Source: Oscillibacter faecalis_A (GTDB taxonomy: Bacteria; Bacillota; Clostridia; Oscillospirales; Oscillospiraceae). From it: a stretch of DNA of 64,000 bases. Each line of letters begins with the position of its first letter. The stretch's first letter is position 1. The stretch covers positions 186,001-250,000 of the forward strand of contig NZ_JARFXX010000003.1 in NCBI RefSeq assembly GCF_029218125.1, read 5' to 3'. Both the position numbers and the translations under genes were made by a program. Positions 1 through 8,414 of the stretch are shown one piece after another. The notes under the pieces were generated by a model. That model ran no database searches. It was not told the origin of the DNA and was given only the letters and a program-made list of their open reading frames with translations.

Positions 1-53
1 GGGGTCTCACCAGCTTCTACGCCATGGACAAGGGACTGATTCTCTCCTATTGA
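1..53 (+). CDS. C-terminal fragment of an unidentified protein
   Basis: The third reading frame is open from the window edge and ends at a TGA at 51-53, giving a tail that reads GLTSFYAMDKGLILSY. It sits about 45 bases upstream of the RNase P RNA gene and on the same strand. Seventeen codons are too few to name a family. The frame could be coincidental, but its codon choice looks like that of the neighbouring genes. Confidence 0.4.
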   Translation, partial: GLTSFYAMDKGLILSY

Positions 54-97
54 TCGACTTCCCATTGACTTTTCCCGCTGTTTTGCGTACAATAGAC

Positions 98-468
98 CCG
101 CGAGGAAAACAGACAGTCGCGCGGAAGGGGCGAAAGGCCCTTCCGTGAGGAAAGTCCGGGCTCCACAGGGCAAGGATAACGGGTAACGCCCGCCGAAGGC
201 GACTTCAGGAAAAGTGCAACAGAGATATACCGCCGCCAAGGCTGCGCCTTGGCGGTAAGGGTGGAAAGGCGAGGTAAGAGCTCACCCGATGGTGCGTGAA
301 AGTATCCATCGCTGTAAACTCTATTCGGAGCAACACCGGTATGGGAGCAGGAGCCCCGCGCTCCACGGTCGGCCCGGCCGCTCCCGGGGTGGCTTGAGCG
401 TACCGGCAACGGTGCGTCGAGATAGATGACTGTCAGATACAGAACCCGGCTTACAGTTTTGCTCGCAC
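98..468 (+). ncRNA. rnpB: RNase P RNA (bacterial class A)
   Basis: This is the catalytic RNA of ribonuclease P, which removes 5' leaders from precursor tRNAs. The conserved 5' block GAGGAAAGTCCGGGCTCC lies near 147-164, followed by the ACGGGTAACGCCCG block near 178-192. The 3' block ATAGATGACTGTC with ACAGAACCCGGCTTAC lies near 422-454. The ends pair as helix P1: 100-110 is complementary to 456-466 with one mismatch. A strong intrinsic terminator follows at once. The layout with conserved P4 halves fits the ancestral type A fold; the exact ends are estimated from P1. Confidence 0.97.
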
Positions 469-474
469 AGATAT

Positions 475-507
475 AAAAGGAACAGCGATAACCCGCTGTT
501 CCTTTTT
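475..507 (+). terminator. Intrinsic terminator of rnpB
   Basis: An 11-bp perfect stem (476-486 with 495-505) and a short loop are followed by a run of T. It lies ten bases after the P1 helix of RNase P RNA. The same 32-base hairpin recurs at 667-698. Confidence 0.9.
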
Positions 508-540
508 GCGTGTCGAAAAATTCTTTTCGCCCCGCTGAAT

Positions 541-617
541 AAATTTGAGAGCTTTTTCAAAGCTCTCAAATTTACTGATTTAAATAGTGCGGGACACCCT
601 TCTTGGGTTTCCCGCAC
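541..617. repeat. Two consecutive strong hairpins between duplicated terminators
   Basis: The first hairpin has a perfect 15-bp stem (541-555 with 559-573) and a 3-base loop. The second pairs 587-599 with 605-617 with one mismatch and a 5-base loop. Neither is followed by a T tract on the + strand. They lie between two identical terminators, and no convincing open reading frame crosses the stretch 508-666. Function is unknown; they could be remnants of a duplicated or inserted intergenic cassette. Confidence 0.6.
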
Positions 618-666
618 ACACGCTTCCTTACCGTTTGGGGAAGTTCATCATCTTATCGGCAACCTC

Positions 667-698
667 AAAGGAACAGCGATAACCCGCTGTTCCTTTTT
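667..698 (+). terminator. Second copy of the rnpB terminator
   Basis: The sequence is identical over 32 bases to the hairpin at 475-507, including the loop and T tract. It ends four bases before the -35 region of dinB and would insulate dinB from upstream transcription. Confidence 0.8.
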
Positions 699-701
699 CT
701 C

Positions 702-730
702 TTTTCAAATCCGAACAGATGTGCTATACT
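702..730 (+). promoter_or_regulatory. dinB promoter
   Basis: TTTTCA at 702-707 and TATACT at 725-730 are separated by 17 bases, a sigma-A type layout. It lies between the second terminator and the dinB start. A LexA-like box covers the spacer and touches the -10. Confidence 0.6.
712..725. promoter_or_regulatory. Probable LexA (SOS) box
   Basis: The 14 bases CGAACAGATGTGCT match 12 of 14 positions of the Gram-positive LexA consensus CGAACRNRYGTTYC. The site overlaps the -10 of the dinB promoter, where a bound repressor would block RNA polymerase. An SOS-controlled Y-family polymerase is expected biology. Confidence 0.6.
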
Positions 731-760
731 GGATTTACAAATTCGGGAGGAGGGATATTC

Positions 761-1975
761 ATGGAGCGCGTGATTTTCCATTGCGACCTGAACTGCTTTT
801 ACGCCTCGGTGGAGCTGCTCTCCCGCCCGGACCTGCGGGAGGTGCCTACGGCGGTATGCGGCGACCCCGCCTCCCGCCACGGTATCATTTTAGCCAAAAA
901 CGAACCGGCCAAGCGGTGCGGTGTCAAAACCGCTGAGACCATTTGGCAGGCGAAAAAGAAATGTCCCAATCTGGTGCTCCTCCCCGCCCACCGCAGGCTG
1001 TACCATGAATATTCCAAAAAGGTCAACGCCATTTATGATGAATACACAGACCTTGCCGAGTCCTTCGGCATTGACGAGAGCTGGCTGGATGTGACCCACA
1101 CGCTGCATCTGTTCGGCGGTGACGCCAAAGCGCTGGCAGACACCATCCGGCAGCGGGTAAAGCGGGAGCTTGGACTAACACTGTCCGTGGGCGTCAGCTT
1201 CAATAAGGTCTTTGCCAAATTGGGCAGCGACTATAAAAAGCCGGACGCCACCACCGTCATCTCCCGGGAAAACTGGAGGGATATTGTATGGCCCCTGCCG
1301 GTGGGAGACCTTTTGTATGTCGGCGGCGCCGCGCAAAAGCTGCTGGGAAAATATGGCGTCCGGACCATCGGCCAGTTAGCCGCCTATGACCGGGATACAC
1401 TGGAACTGCTGATGGGAAAGCTGGGAACGCAGCTCTCCGATTACGCCAACGGTCTCGATACTGCCCCGGTGCGCCCAAGGCTCGCGGCGGAGCCTGTAAA
1501 ATCCGTTGGCAATGGGCTCACCTTCCCGGAAAATCTTACCACGCGGGCACAGGTCCGGGCGGGCATTTCCCTTTTGGCGGATTCCGTGGCCACACGGCTG
1601 CGGCGGGAGGGGCTGTATGCCGGCGGCGTCCATGTGACGGTCCGGGACCCGGAATTTCATGACCGCTCCCGGCAAAAGCAACTTTCTGCTCCCACGCATC
1701 TTATCCGGGACCTGACCAATACCGCCATGGCGCTGACGGACACGCTCTGGACGCCGCCCAATCCCATCCGAGCGCTGACCGTCACGGCCATTCACCTTTC
1801 CCCGGAGGCGGATACCTTTGAGCAGGCAGATTTGTTTGACCCCGGCGCCGGGCAGCGGAGCGCCCGACAGGAAAAGCTGGAGTCCGCCATGGATGCCATC
1901 CGAAAAAAATACGGCGGCAGCGCCATTGTCTTCGGCGCTGTTCAGCCTGAAAAGGAGGAAGATCCCCTGCCATGA
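761..1975 (+). CDS. dinB: DNA polymerase IV (Y-family translesion polymerase)
   Basis: This 404-residue error-prone polymerase copies past DNA lesions. The N-terminal palm motif is HCDLNCFYASVE, with metal-binding Asp9 and the steric-gate Phe13. The second catalytic motif GIDESWLDVT lies near residues 101-110, matching the SIDExxxD signature. Thumb, HhH and little-finger regions follow, and the length is normal for the family. I chose the ATG at 761 because GGGAGGAGGG lies at correct spacing, rather than upstream in-frame codons that overlap the promoter. The stop overlaps the start of the folate gene (ATGA), so the two are translationally coupled. Regulation is probably through the LexA-like box. 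Confidence 0.93.
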   Translation: MERVIFHCDLNCFYASVELLSRPDLREVPTAVCGDPASRHGIILAKNEPAKRCGVKTAETIWQAKKKCPNLVLLPAHRRLYHEYSKKVNAIYDEYTDLAESFGIDESWLDVTHTLHLFGGDAKALADTIRQRVKRELGLTLSVGVSFNKVFAKLGSDYKKPDATTVISRENWRDIVWPLPVGDLLYVGGAAQKLLGKYGVRTIGQLAAYDRDTLELLMGKLGTQLSDYANGLDTAPVRPRLAAEPVKSVGNGLTFPENLTTRAQVRAGISLLADSVATRLRREGLYAGGVHVTVRDPEFHDRSRQKQLSAPTHLIRDLTNTAMALTDTLWTPPNPIRALTVTAIHLSPEADTFEQADLFDPGAGQRSARQEKLESAMDAIRKKYGGSAIVFGAVQPEKEEDPLP

Positions 1976-2559
1976 CCCGTCAGGAAGAAAAACAGCAGCT
2001 TCGCTCTGTGATTAGCCGCTTGGAGGAAAAGCTGAGCCCGTCCTACAAGGAAAAAAGCGACCGAGCCATCGCGCACCGGCTGCTGGCTATGCCGGAGTAT
2101 CAAGAGGCGCAGACTGTGTTCTGCTTTATCGGCACAGCGCACGAGATCAACACCCGACCCATATTGGAGCATATTTTATCTTCCGGGAAAACGCTCTGTG
2201 TGCCGCTGTGCACCGCTCCCGGCATTATGGAGCCCCGGCAGATCACCGACCTGCACCAGCTTCTCCCCGGCGCGCACGCTATCCCGGAGCCGCCAGCCGA
2301 TGCGCCGTTGGTAGTGGTGGATGCCATTGACTTTGCCATTCTCCCCTGCGTCACCTGCAATGTGCTGGGGCAGCGTCTTGGACACGGCTGTGGATACTAT
2401 GACCACTTTCTCTCTCAGTACCGGGGAGGAACGGTCCTACTATGCCGGGAACAACTGCTGCGGCAGGAAATTCCCGTAGAGCCCCACGATTACCCTGTCC
2501 CATGGGTCCTGACGGAGCGGGCACTGTATGAGGACGGTATCCCCGCGCCGTTCGGCTAA
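1972..2559 (+). CDS. 5-formyltetrahydrofolate cyclo-ligase
   Basis: This 195-residue enzyme converts 5-formyl-THF to 5,10-methenyl-THF with ATP, recycling an inhibitory folate into the one-carbon pool. The N-terminal basic segment (KQQLRSVISRLEEKLSP) and the signature GQRLGHGCGYYDHFL at residues 133-147 are typical of the YgfA/MTHFS family. The start codon overlaps the dinB stop. A long terminator follows 25 bases after the stop, so dinB and this gene form a two-gene operon. Confidence 0.92.
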   Translation: MTRQEEKQQLRSVISRLEEKLSPSYKEKSDRAIAHRLLAMPEYQEAQTVFCFIGTAHEINTRPILEHILSSGKTLCVPLCTAPGIMEPRQITDLHQLLPGAHAIPEPPADAPLVVVDAIDFAILPCVTCNVLGQRLGHGCGYYDHFLSQYRGGTVLLCREQLLRQEIPVEPHDYPVPWVLTERALYEDGIPAPFG

Positions 2560-2583
2560 GCGAAAACGCCAAAACAATCTTCA

Positions 2584-2626
2584 AAAACGCTCCCCCGGAA
2601 GGCATAACCTTCCGGGGGAGCGTTTT
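2584..2626. terminator. Bidirectional terminator
   Basis: A perfect 19-bp stem (2584-2602 with 2608-2626) with A-rich and T-rich flanks separates convergent genes. It can end transcripts from the folate ligase on + and the membrane-anchored protein on -. Confidence 0.93.
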
Positions 2627-2631
2627 ACGTT

Positions 2632-3378
2632 TTATTCAGCCACCAGAATTGTACCGTCCGGCAGAGTAAAATCATACGTGCTGGGAATGGACTGGTCTAC
2701 AGTCAACGCCGCCATGCGGTACACAGGCTCTCCGTCATACAGCCGCTCCGCCACTACCAGCAGACCGGTATCCACGCTGACCCAGTACCGCTGGGTATAG
2801 CCCCACTCATCCTCTGCCGTTTCCACATAGATACAGCGGACATCGGACACAGTGCGGTAATCCGCCTGCGTGATGGTTTCCGGCGGCAGCGCCAATATTT
2901 CCTCATAGGTGGGGATTGCCTGCTCCGCATCGGCGGAAATATCCGCAGATGCGCCGGTATGGAAATCACTTTCCTCATTATACCAGATATAGCTGACCGT
3001 TCCATCCGTAATCACGTGCCGAGTCTGTCCGTCCGCCAGTGTGCGGTCCACCCGGGTCCACCCATTCAGCACAGCCGTGGTCATTTCCGCCGTACCGCTG
3101 TCGCTGTTCCAGAGATATTCCACCGTCACACTCCTGCGGTACGCCTGCGGACGGTGCAGCGTTTCAATAGCGGCCTGCACCGTTTCCGGCCTGACCTCCA
3201 CCACCGTCAGGGCGCTGCCCTCCGTTGGAACGTTTTCACTTCCCTGCGCGTCATTCTCCGTATCCGGCAGCTCCACTCGGGAGGAACGGCGCAGATTGCT
3301 CATCAGCATCAGCGCAACGATCACCGCAGTGAGAAGCACAAAGCCCCATGTGATGAATTTCAGCCGCCGCTTATCCAC
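2632..3378 (-). CDS. Hypothetical N-terminally anchored extracytoplasmic protein
   Basis: I do not recognise a named family. The 248-residue product has a short basic N-terminus, one hydrophobic segment at about residues 9-26 (FITWGFVLLTAVIVALML) and then a soluble domain. The topology therefore predicts a domain outside the membrane. The soluble part has beta-rich segments (VEYLWNSDSGTAEM, RYWVSVDTGLLVVAERLYDG) reminiscent of LolA/outer-membrane-lipoprotein-sorting-like folds of Firmicutes, but this is only an impression. The start is GTG at 3378, six bases after GGAGGGG. It lies downstream of wecB and may be the last gene of the tagO-wecB transcript. Confidence 0.7.
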   Translation of the reverse strand: MDKRRLKFITWGFVLLTAVIVALMLMSNLRRSSRVELPDTENDAQGSENVPTEGSALTVVEVRPETVQAAIETLHRPQAYRRSVTVEYLWNSDSGTAEMTTAVLNGWTRVDRTLADGQTRHVITDGTVSYIWYNEESDFHTGASADISADAEQAIPTYEEILALPPETITQADYRTVSDVRCIYVETAEDEWGYTQRYWVSVDTGLLVVAERLYDGEPVYRMAALTVDQSIPSTYDFTLPDGTILVAE

Positions 3379-3411
3379 GATGCCCCTCCTTCTGCCGATG
3401 GTGTCTGCCAG

Positions 3412-4557
3412 TTATGCCAAATCCTCAGCAGGCTGCTCCCGTCTGCCGAAATACCACAAAATATCATCCGCAATGCGGCGGCAAGCCGCGCCATCCCCAT
3501 AGGGATTGACCGCATGTGCCATTTTTTCGTAGGCTGCTTTATCCCGAATCAGCCGCTCCGCCATGGTCACGATGTCATCCTGCACCACGCCGCAGAGCTT
3601 GACCGTTCCGGCCTCCACGGCCTCGGGCCGCTCCGTTTCCCGGCGCATCACCAGCACAGGCTTCCCCAATGCCGGGGCCTCCTCCTGCAAGCCGCCGGAA
3701 TCCGTCATGACCATATAGCAGCGGGCCATGAGATTGTGCATCTCGTCTGCGGGCAGCGGGTCAATAAGGTGCACCCGGGGCGCGCCCCGGAGATAGGTAT
3801 CCACCGCTTCCCGGACCACCGGGCTGAGGTGAACGGGATATATTAGCTCCACCTCCCGGTTCTGCTCCGCGATCTGCCGCAGGGCCAGCATGATGTTTTT
3901 CATGGGCTCGCCGTAATTTTCCCGGCGGTGGCAGGTAACTAAAATAATTTTCTTTTCTCCATAGGGCAGGCGATTCAGTTCCTCGGTAGAAAACCGATAA
4001 TTCTCCCGCACCGTGGTCTTCAGAGCATCGATCACTGTGTTGCCGGTGATGAACAGGCCCTCCGTAATGTTCTCCTTCAGGAGATTATTTTTGTTGTTCA
4101 CCGTGGGACAAAAATAGAGGTCCGCAATGGAGGATACCAGCTTACGGTTCATTTCCTCCGGAAAGGGAGAATACTTGTCATATGTTCGCAATCCAGCCTC
4201 TACGTGTCCCACCTTTACCTGATGGTAAAAGGCGGACAGGGCGCCGGCAAAGGTGGTAGAGGTATCTCCGTGGACAAGGATCATATCCGGCTTCAGGCTG
4301 TCAATGGCCTCGTCCATACCGGTGAGGCACTTGCTGGTGATGGTGGAAAGCGTCTGCCGGGGCGTCATAATATCCAAATCCCAATCCGGTTTGATGTCAA
4401 AAACCTCCAGTACGCTGTCCAGCATTTGGCGGTGCTGAGCAGTGACGCAGCAAAGGCTCTCGATCTCCGGCCGGGAAGCCAGCTCTTTGACCAGCGGGCA
4501 CATTTTGATAGCCTCCGGCCGGGTGCCGAACACGCTCATAATTCGCAGTTTATCCAT
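3412..4557 (-). CDS. wecB: UDP-N-acetylglucosamine 2-epimerase (non-hydrolysing)
   Basis: The 381-residue enzyme interconverts UDP-GlcNAc and UDP-ManNAc for teichoic acid or other surface glycans. The family hallmarks are the N-terminal FGTRPEAIKM, the central HGDTSTTFAGALSAF and HVEAGLRTYDKYSPFPEEMNR region, and TDSGGLQEEAPALGKPVL near residue 290. Length is normal. It overlaps the upstream tagO gene by eight bases, and the products act in one pathway. mnaA is the equivalent Bacillus name. Confidence 0.95.
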   Translation of the reverse strand: MDKLRIMSVFGTRPEAIKMCPLVKELASRPEIESLCCVTAQHRQMLDSVLEVFDIKPDWDLDIMTPRQTLSTITSKCLTGMDEAIDSLKPDMILVHGDTSTTFAGALSAFYHQVKVGHVEAGLRTYDKYSPFPEEMNRKLVSSIADLYFCPTVNNKNNLLKENITEGLFITGNTVIDALKTTVRENYRFSTEELNRLPYGEKKIILVTCHRRENYGEPMKNIMLALRQIAEQNREVELIYPVHLSPVVREAVDTYLRGAPRVHLIDPLPADEMHNLMARCYMVMTDSGGLQEEAPALGKPVLVMRRETERPEAVEAGTVKLCGVVQDDIVTMAERLIRDKAAYEKMAHAVNPYGDGAACRRIADDILWYFGRREQPAEDLA

Positions 4558-5689
4558 TTACGTCCTCCCCGTGCTCCGCATCCTCTTTTTCGCTATGGTG
4601 GTGCTCTGTCAGCTCCTCAAGCTCCTCGTGCAGCTCCTCCTTGACCTCCTTGGGAAACACCACACGGGCCGCCACCACCGCCACGATGCACAGCGCCACC
4701 AGCAGCAGCATAGCCTTGGCCTCTCCCCCGGTAGTCAGCACCACGGCGGACAGGCCCAAAATCCCGGAGATCACATACAGCGTCGCCACCGCCTGCTTCT
4801 GGTTCAGGCCCATGTCAATGAGCCGGTGGTGGATATGCCCTCGGTCTGCGTGCATGGGGCTTTGCCCGTGAGCCACACGGCGAATCATGGCAAAGGCGGT
4901 GTCAAAAATCGGCAAGCCCAAGATTAAAAACGGCACCGCAAAGGAAATGACCGCGTAAAACTTGAAAAGCCCCTGAATGGACATGGTCGCGAGAATAAAA
5001 CCTAAAAATGTCGCGCCGGTATCCCCCATGAACATTTTGGCGGGATTCAGGTTATAGGGCAGAAAGCCCACACAGGCCCCCACCAGCGCCGCCATGACGA
5101 TGGCCACCTGCGTTTCGGAGCAGATCAGCGCGATGACCAGCACCGTGGCGGCGGAGATGGCCGATACGCCGTTGGCAAGGCCGTCCAGACCGTCAATAAG
5201 ATTCACGGCATTGGTAATGCCTACGATCCAAAGCACCGTAATGGGGATAGACAGCCAGTCCAGCACCCAATAGGCATTGCCGGAAAAAATGTTGGGATTG
5301 GAAAGTGCCTGAATGGAAACGCCGTTCAGCGCCGGTATCAGCGCCGCCGCGATCTGCACCACAAACTTCAGCTTCGCCGGCAGCGCCATAATATCATCCA
5401 CCACACCCAGCACAACAATGATGACCGCGCCCAGCAGAATGCTCTGCATCTGGGGGTTCAGCCGGATATCCACAAACAGCAGAATGCTCACCATAAAGCC
5501 TGCAAAGATGGCAAGCCCACCCAGCCGGGGAATCGGCTTGTGGTGCATCCGACGAGCGTCCTTGGGCACATCAATGGCGCCCACCTTATAGGCAAAGCTC
5601 TTGACCACCGGTGTCATCAGGAAGCTGACCACCAACGCGGTCAGCAGCGCCAGCACCACCGGCCCCATGAGCTGCATATCAAATCTCAT
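4550..5689 (-). CDS. tagO: Undecaprenyl-phosphate GlcNAc-1-phosphate transferase
   Basis: This polytopic membrane protein of 379 residues belongs to the MraY/WecA family. It transfers GlcNAc-1-phosphate to undecaprenyl phosphate, the first step of wall teichoic acid or related polymer assembly. Motifs include VPKDARRMHHKPIPRLGG after the first membrane helix, NLIDGLDGLANG with catalytic aspartates, and HADRGHIHHRL in the last cytosolic loop. The C-terminus is a charged Glu/His-rich tail (EELHEELEELTEHHHSEKED) beyond the catalytic core. The start follows GGAGG by five bases. The gene overlaps wecB, so they are co-translated. wecA is an equally valid name. Confidence 0.92.
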   Translation of the reverse strand: MRFDMQLMGPVVLALLTALVVSFLMTPVVKSFAYKVGAIDVPKDARRMHHKPIPRLGGLAIFAGFMVSILLFVDIRLNPQMQSILLGAVIIVVLGVVDDIMALPAKLKFVVQIAAALIPALNGVSIQALSNPNIFSGNAYWVLDWLSIPITVLWIVGITNAVNLIDGLDGLANGVSAISAATVLVIALICSETQVAIVMAALVGACVGFLPYNLNPAKMFMGDTGATFLGFILATMSIQGLFKFYAVISFAVPFLILGLPIFDTAFAMIRRVAHGQSPMHADRGHIHHRLIDMGLNQKQAVATLYVISGILGLSAVVLTTGGEAKAMLLLVALCIVAVVAARVVFPKEVKEELHEELEELTEHHHSEKEDAEHGEDVNG

Positions 5690-5703
5690 GCGTTCCTCCG
5701 CTG

Positions 5704-6711
5704 TTACCGGGCAAGAAAGCCCACTTTTTTATAGACCTTGGACAGCGTGCGGTTGGCAACATAGGCCGCCTTTTCAGCGCCGGCGCGGTACACGCTCTCC
5801 AGATACGCCTTGTCCGCCAACAGCCGCTCCGTCTCCTCCCGAATGGGCCGCAGCAGCTCTACCACGGATTCCCCCACAGCCGTCTTGAAATCGCCGTAGC
5901 CCCGGCCGTCAAATTCCTGTTCGATGGCGTCATAATCCTTGCCTGTGGCAACGGAGTAAATCTGCATCATATTGGATACGCCAGGCTTATTCACCGGGTC
6001 AAAATGCACATGGGCATCGGAATCCGTCACAGCCTTCTTGAATTTCCGCATGATGTCCTCCGGCTTTTCCAGCATATAGATGCAGCCGTTCTGGTCCTTA
6101 TCGGACTTACTCATCTTGCTGGTGGGGGTTGTCAGGCTCATGATGCGGGCGCCCACCTGCGGAATATACGGGTCCGGCAGCTTGAAGGTATCGCCGTAAA
6201 TGCCGTTAAAGCGGGTGGCGATATCCCGGCAGATCTCCACGTGCTGCTTCTGGTCGCCGCCCACCGGCACAAGGTCCGCCTGATAAAGCAGAATATCCGC
6301 CGCCATCAGCGCGGGATAGGTAAACAGGCCCGCGTTGATATTGTCCGCGTTCTTGGCAGACTTGTCCTTGAACTGCGTCATACGGCTCAGCTCACCGAAC
6401 ATGGTGTAGCAGTCCAGCACCCAGCCAAGTTGGGCGTGGGCCGGAACATGGGACTGCACAAACAGCACGTTCTTCTCCGGGTCCAGACCACTGGCGATAT
6501 AGGCCGCCACCTGCGTCAGCGTATGGCGGCGCAAATCCGCCGGGACCTGCCGCACGGTGATGGTATGCATATCGGCCAGCATATAATAGCAGTCATATTC
6601 ATCAGACATCGCCGCCCAGTTGCGAATCGCTCCAAGATAAGAGCCCAGCGTCAGGTCGCCGGAGGGCTGGATACCGCTTAAAATTCTCTTTTTCTCTACT
6701 GCGTTTTCCAT
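5704..6711 (-). CDS. trpS: Tryptophanyl-tRNA synthetase
   Basis: Class I aminoacyl-tRNA synthetase charging tRNA-Trp, 335 residues as is usual. The HIGH-equivalent region reads SGIQPSGDLTLGSYLGAI, and the KMSKS loop is SKMSKSDKDQ. The ATG at 6711 was chosen over one six bases earlier because GCGAGG stands eight bases before it and the protein then begins MENAVEKKRILSG. No T-box leader is present: the untranslated leader is under 90 bases. It is transcribed divergently from gltX. Confidence 0.96.
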   Translation of the reverse strand: MENAVEKKRILSGIQPSGDLTLGSYLGAIRNWAAMSDEYDCYYMLADMHTITVRQVPADLRRHTLTQVAAYIASGLDPEKNVLFVQSHVPAHAQLGWVLDCYTMFGELSRMTQFKDKSAKNADNINAGLFTYPALMAADILLYQADLVPVGGDQKQHVEICRDIATRFNGIYGDTFKLPDPYIPQVGARIMSLTTPTSKMSKSDKDQNGCIYMLEKPEDIMRKFKKAVTDSDAHVHFDPVNKPGVSNMMQIYSVATGKDYDAIEQEFDGRGYGDFKTAVGESVVELLRPIREETERLLADKAYLESVYRAGAEKAAYVANRTLSKVYKKVGFLAR

Positions 6712-6798
6712 AATCATAGCCTCGCTTTTTCTATATTTAAGCACCGTTCCCGTATCGGGGAAGGGCCTATGTACAAGCTGTTCCATATTAACTGGTAC

Positions 6799-6827
6799 AG
6801 TATAGCATCTCCTTTTCAAAATTGCAA
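6799..6827 (-). promoter_or_regulatory. trpS promoter
   Basis: On the minus strand TTGCAA (6822-6827) and TATACT (6799-6804) are separated by 17 bases, about 90 bases upstream of the trpS start. Confidence 0.7.
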
Positions 6828-6836
6828 TCCGTCCTC

Positions 6837-6865
6837 TTGACTTTCCTGTCAAAAGCAGAGATAAT
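6837..6865 (+). promoter_or_regulatory. gltX promoter
   Basis: TTGACT (6837-6842) and GATAAT (6860-6865) are separated by 17 bases. It lies back to back with the trpS promoter in the 196-base divergent gap. Confidence 0.7.
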
Positions 6866-6907
6866 ATATACTGTAGAATTACGTATTTTAACATGGAGGT
6901 CACATTC

Positions 6908-8395
6908 ATGGCTCTGGATATGAAATTTTTTGAGGACATGGAGGCCCGCATTCCCCACGGGAAGGTCCGCACCCGGTTTGCCCCCTCCCCTACCGGCTAT
7001 ATGCACGTAGGCAATCTGCGGACAGCGCTGTACACATGGCTCATTGCCCGCCACGCTGGCGGCACGTTTATCCTCCGCATTGAGGATACGGATCAGGGTC
7101 GTCTTGTGGAGGGTGCCACGGACGTCATTTACCGCACCATGAAGGAGTGCGGCCTCGACCATGACGAGGGGCCGGACATCGGCGGTCCCACCGGGCCCTA
7201 CATCCAGTCCCAGCGCCGGGACCTGTATCTGCCCTACGCACAGCTCCTGGTAGAAAAGGGCGCGGCCTACTACTGCTTCTGCGAGAAGGAGGAATCCGAG
7301 GAGGACGCCGGTGATTTTGACCGCGGAGAGGACCCCTGCCGGTGCCTCAGCGCCGAGGAGGTGGCCGCAAATCTGGCCGCCGGTAAGCCCTATGTCATCC
7401 GTCAGCGCATCCCCCACGAGGGCACCACAACGTTCCACGATGTTTCCTTCGGTGATATCACCGTGGAAAACAAAACGCTGGACGATCAGGTCCTTTTGAA
7501 GCGGGACGGTCTTCCCACCTATAATTTTGCCAATGTGGTGGACGATCATCTCATGGGAATCACCCATGTGGTCCGGGGCAGCGAATATTTGTCCTCTGCC
7601 CCCAAGTACAATCTGCTTTATGAAGCCTTCGGCTGGGAAATTCCCACCTATGTCCACTGCTCTCCCGTCATGCGGGACCAGCACAATAAGATGTCCAAGC
7701 GCCACGGCGACCCCTCCTACGAGGACCTGAAGGCGCAGGGTTTCCTGACAGATGCCATCTTGAATTACGTGGCGCTGCTGGGTTGGGCGCCCAAGGGTGA
7801 ATACGCAGAGCAGGAGATTTTCTCTTTAGACGAGTTGGTCAAGGTCTTCGATATTGCCGGTATCTCCAAATCCCCTGCTATCTTCGACATTGAAAAGCTC
7901 ACGTATTTCAATGCCACCTATCTCCGCAGCATGACCCCTGCCGCCTTTGCCAAGGCTGCGGAGCCGTATATCCGTCAGGCTGTAAAGAACCCCGCCGTTG
8001 ACGCCGCCGGTATCGCCGCGCTGCTGCAGGCCCGCTGCGAAAAGCTGACCGACATCCCCGAAAAAATCGACTTTTTCGATGCGCTGCCGGATTATGACGC
8101 AGAATTTTTCACCAACAAAAAGTCTAAAACAAATCCCGAGGTGTCCAAGGCCATGCTGGAGGCCGCCATCCCCGCTCTGGAGGCCATCTCCGATTGGACC
8201 GCAGACGCCATCCACGATACCCTTATTGACCTTGCCGCCAAGCTGGAGGTTAAGAATGCCACGCTGATGTGGCCTGTCCGCATTGCCGCTGCCGGTAAGC
8301 TGGTAACCCCCGGCGGTGCCGTTGAAATCTGCCATCTGCTGGGTAAGGACGAAACGCTGCGGCGTCTGTGCCTTGGCCTTGCAAAACTGAATTGA
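6908..8395 (+). CDS. gltX: Glutamyl-tRNA synthetase
   Basis: Class Ic synthetase of 495 residues that charges tRNA-Glu (and, in many Firmicutes, misacylates tRNA-Gln for the amidotransferase route). It carries RFAPSPTGYMHVGNLRTALY with the HIGH-like motif near residue 25 and the KMSKS-type loop HNKMSKRHGD near residue 260. The ATG at 6908 is preferred because GGAGGT precedes it at good spacing; an in-frame ATG at 6893 is part of that ribosome site. It is followed 20 bases later by asnA, suggesting one transcript. Confidence 0.95.
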   Translation: MALDMKFFEDMEARIPHGKVRTRFAPSPTGYMHVGNLRTALYTWLIARHAGGTFILRIEDTDQGRLVEGATDVIYRTMKECGLDHDEGPDIGGPTGPYIQSQRRDLYLPYAQLLVEKGAAYYCFCEKEESEEDAGDFDRGEDPCRCLSAEEVAANLAAGKPYVIRQRIPHEGTTTFHDVSFGDITVENKTLDDQVLLKRDGLPTYNFANVVDDHLMGITHVVRGSEYLSSAPKYNLLYEAFGWEIPTYVHCSPVMRDQHNKMSKRHGDPSYEDLKAQGFLTDAILNYVALLGWAPKGEYAEQEIFSLDELVKVFDIAGISKSPAIFDIEKLTYFNATYLRSMTPAAFAKAAEPYIRQAVKNPAVDAAGIAALLQARCEKLTDIPEKIDFFDALPDYDAEFFTNKKSKTNPEVSKAMLEAAIPALEAISDWTADAIHDTLIDLAAKLEVKNATLMWPVRIAAAGKLVTPGGAVEICHLLGKDETLRRLCLGLAKLN

Positions 8396-8414
8396 GAGAG
8401 AGGAAAATTTTACT

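Noticed and set aside
6712..6800. T-box or Trp attenuator before trpS
   Set aside because: The leader is under 90 bases, too short for a T-box, and shows no Trp-codon leader peptide or terminator.
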